A stretch of 7,572 nt of DNA from Bdellovibrionales bacterium (GTDB lineage: Bacteria > Bdellovibrionota > JAFGOL01), in the NCBI GenBank assembly GCA_022710165.1, contig JAKLHL010000070.1:1-7572 (forward strand), given 5' to 3'. The translations under genes and the position numbers were made by a program. The notes beneath the pieces were generated by a model. That model saw only the letters and a program-made list of their open reading frames with translations. It was not told where the DNA came from and did no database searches. Below, one piece after another: positions 6,123-7,572 of this stretch (its first letter is position 1; every line of letters begins with the position of its first letter).

Positions 6123-7097
6123 TTACCAGCCTAGTACATAGCCGAACATCAAAGGCGCCACTATTGTAGCATCCGATTCTATAACGAACATAGGGGTGTT
6201 AACTCCAAGCTTGCCCCATGTGATCTTCTCGTTAGGGGTTGCGCCCGAGTATGAACCATATGATGTTGTAGAGTCGCTTATCTGGCAGAAATATCCCCAC
6301 AATGGGACTTCAACGCCCATGTCCTGATGCATCATTGGGACTACGCATATTGGGAAATCCCCTGCTATGCCTCCGCCTATCTGATAGAAACCTATGCTGC
6401 TCTTTGTAGCGGTCTCTTTGTACCAGTTAGCGAGGCTGGTCATGTAGTGTATGCCGGTTTTTACTGTCTCTACTTTCTTCACTTCACCTTTAAGTATGGC
6501 GCCAGCGAACATGTTCCCTGTGGTCGAATCTTCCCATCCAGGTACGAATATTGGGAGGTTCTTTTCTGCAGCAGCTACCAGCCAGGAGCTCTTTTCGTCC
6601 TTTTGATAGTACTTCTTAAGTGAACCGTTCTTTATGAGCGTGGTGTAGTACTCATGGGCAAGCATGCTTTTGCCGGAAGTATCATTCGCTATCCAAAGGT
6701 CCTTTAAAGCCCTTTCAAGACGGCGCATAGCTTCTTCTTCAGGTATACAGGTGTCTGTGACCCTGTTGCAGTGCTTTTTATAAAGCTCATAGTCATCCTG
6801 CTTTGTAAGATATCTGTAGTTAGGTATCCTTATATAATGTTCACAGGCAACAAGATGGAAAAGGTCTTCTTCCAAATTAGCCGCTGTACAGCAGATGGCG
6901 TGGACCTTGTCGTTCCTTATCATCTCTGCCAGGGATATGCCGAGCTCTGCAGAAGACATCGCACCTGCTAGTGTCACGAACATCTTTCCGCCTTTCTCGA
7001 CGTGATCTTTGTAAGCTACGGAGGCATCTTTTAATGCAGCAGCGTTAAAGTGCCTGTAGTGTTGATCTATGAACTTTGTTATTGGACCCATTTTCAT
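6123..7097 (-). CDS. Deoxyhypusine-synthase-family protein, likely a polyamine (homospermidine-type) enzyme
   Basis: True deoxyhypusine synthase transfers the aminobutyl group of spermidine to a lysine of eIF5A using NAD. Bacteria lack eIF5A, and some bacterial homologues have been reported to make homospermidine instead. The 324 residues show LAGAMSSAE (43-51), TAANLEED (71-78, equivalent to the TAGGVEED of the NAD site), FVPGWEDSTTGN, QIGGGIAGD and SGATPNE (284-290), followed by ITWGKL with K296, the equivalent of human catalytic K329 with W327. In my alignment, human D313 and D316 become Tyr (Y280, Y283), and the KHH carrying H288 becomes GDFP. Those residues bind spermidine or act in catalysis, so the substrate has probably changed. 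The start is ambiguous: AAGGAG is three bases before the ATG at 7097 and nine before the in-frame ATG at 7091. It follows hppA by 24 bases with no terminator, so they are probably cotranscribed. Confidence 0.88.
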   Translation of the reverse strand: MKMGPITKFIDQHYRHFNAAALKDASVAYKDHVEKGGKMFVTLAGAMSSAELGISLAEMIRNDKVHAICCTAANLEEDLFHLVACEHYIRIPNYRYLTKQDDYELYKKHCNRVTDTCIPEEEAMRRLERALKDLWIANDTSGKSMLAHEYYTTLIKNGSLKKYYQKDEKSSWLVAAAEKNLPIFVPGWEDSTTGNMFAGAILKGEVKKVETVKTGIHYMTSLANWYKETATKSSIGFYQIGGGIAGDFPICVVPMMHQDMGVEVPLWGYFCQISDSTTSYGSYSGATPNEKITWGKLGVNTPMFVIESDATIVAPLMFGYVLGW

Positions 7098-7100
7098 TTA

Positions 7101-7106
7101 CTCCTT
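7101..7106 (-). promoter_or_regulatory. Ribosome binding site of the deoxyhypusine-synthase homologue
   Basis: AAGGAG on the minus strand, in the 24-base gap after hppA. The short three-base spacing to the first ATG (7097) makes the second in-frame ATG (7091, nine-base spacing) a real alternative start, shortening the protein by two residues. Confidence 0.6.
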
Positions 7107-7121
7107 TTGTTATATTTTTTA

Positions 7122-7571
7122 TTAATTGCCAGAGACTCTCTCCAGGAATTTCATTATCTGTGGTGAGTATTTAACTACAAGACCTGCGAAAACTACTGAC
7201 ACCATTGACATGAACTTTATAAGTATGTTCAAAGAAGGTCCTGATGTATCCTTGAAAGGATCACCGACGGTATCACCAACTACTGCAGCCTTGTGGGCAC
7301 TGCTTCCTTTTCCGCCGTGCTTTCCTCCCTCAATGTGCTTTTTAGCATTGTCCCATGTTCCGCCTGCATTGGCCATCATTACAGCAAGTATGAAACCGGT
7401 CGAGAGTGCTCCAGCCAAAAGACCAAGTACGCCTGCGACTCCAAATAATAGACCCGTTACCACAGGAGCTATAAGGGTTATCAGAGAAGGAAGCACCATC
7501 TCTTTTTGTGCGCTTCTTGTTGATATGTCTACACACTTTGCATAATCTGGTTTTGCTTTTCCTTCCATTAT
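7122..7571 (-). CDS. hppA: Membrane-bound ion-translocating pyrophosphatase, C-terminal part, cut by window edge
   Basis: HppA hydrolyses PPi at the inner membrane and uses the energy to pump protons and/or sodium ions. Only the last 149 residues are in the window, from a family of roughly 650-800. The ATG at 7568 is internal, because it falls within the conserved [17 protein letters not shown] segment and the frame stays open to the edge. Seen: KEMVLP before a hydrophobic helix pair, [12 protein letters not shown] with the conserved N, W and [25 protein letters not shown] carrying the C-terminal acidic metal/PPi-binding residues (D of [10 protein letters not shown]), [10 protein letters not shown], and a last membrane helix. 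The residues that decide potassium dependence and ion type lie outside the window. It is the upstream gene of the pair with the deoxyhypusine-synthase homologue. Confidence 0.96.
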   Translation of the reverse strand: MMEGKAKPDYAKCVDISTRSAQKEMVLPSLITLIAPVVTGLLFGVAGVLGLLAGALSTGFILAVMMANAGGTWDNAKKHIEGGKHGGKGSSAHKAAVVGDTVGDPFKDTSGPSLNILIKFMSMVSVVFAGLVVKYSPQIMKFLERVSGN

Positions 7572-7572
7572 G

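Noticed and set aside
5888..6169. 93-codon plus-strand reading frame starting MSDGDRTRDG
   Set aside because: It is the antisense of the two tRNA genes. Its GRTRTCDLRIRNPLLYPAELR-like sequence is a well-known false protein produced by reading tRNA genes backwards.
7126..7545. 139-codon plus-strand reading frame
   Set aside because: Antisense of the conserved hppA C-terminus; no own ribosome site or family match.
7566..7568. ATG as the start of a small 148-residue membrane protein
   Set aside because: It is the internal Met of the conserved [11 protein letters not shown] segment of HppA; the gene continues beyond the window.
1..7572. CRISPR array, insertion sequence, phage or defence system
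   Set aside because: No regularly spaced repeats, no transposase or integrase motifs and no terminal inverted repeats; all long frames are assigned to cellular metabolism. The tRNA pair shows no nearby integrase or duplicated tRNA end.

Overview
The window reads as ordinary chromosomal DNA of a bacterium, densely packed with housekeeping and metabolic genes on both strands. I see no phage, insertion sequence, CRISPR array or defence cassette. The exact lineage is uncertain. A bacterial deoxyhypusine-synthase homologue, a membrane pyrophosphatase, a PPi-type phosphofructokinase, CCA-encoding tRNA genes, Shine-Dalgarno sites and very strong use of ATA (Ile) and AGA/AGG (Arg) codons together suggest an uncultured or anaerobic Gram-negative-type lineage such as Omnitrophota or Elusimicrobiota. 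That placement is inference at low confidence.

Layout, left to right. (1) A plus-strand operon: the 3' part of purD (cut by the window edge), purE, tsaC (overlapping the purE stop by one base) and a PAT/AmpG-like MFS transporter. (2) A convergent minus-strand pair, a small HAMP-like two-helix membrane protein followed by a trimeric-type purine nucleoside phosphorylase, overlapping by 14 bases. (3) A 102-base divergent intergenic region. (4) A plus-strand 6-phosphofructokinase with the residue pattern of PPi-dependent enzymes. (5) A minus-strand tRNA-Arg(TCT) and tRNA-His(GTG) pair with a good sigma70-type promoter. (6) A minus-strand pair: the 3' end of hppA (ion-pumping membrane pyrophosphatase, cut by the window edge) followed after 24 bases by a deoxyhypusine-synthase-family protein.

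How the genes fit together. purD and purE act in de novo IMP synthesis, while the phosphorylase on the opposite strand acts in purine salvage. The phosphofructokinase and HppA both use pyrophosphate, pointing to an energy economy that recovers PPi energy. The deoxyhypusine-synthase homologue keeps the catalytic lysine but has lost acidic residues known from the eukaryotic enzyme, so it is more likely a polyamine enzyme (homospermidine-type) than a true hypusine enzyme. The least explained items are this enzyme, its coupling to hppA, and the orphan HAMP-like membrane protein coupled to the phosphorylase. I did not find a clearly new multi-gene system.
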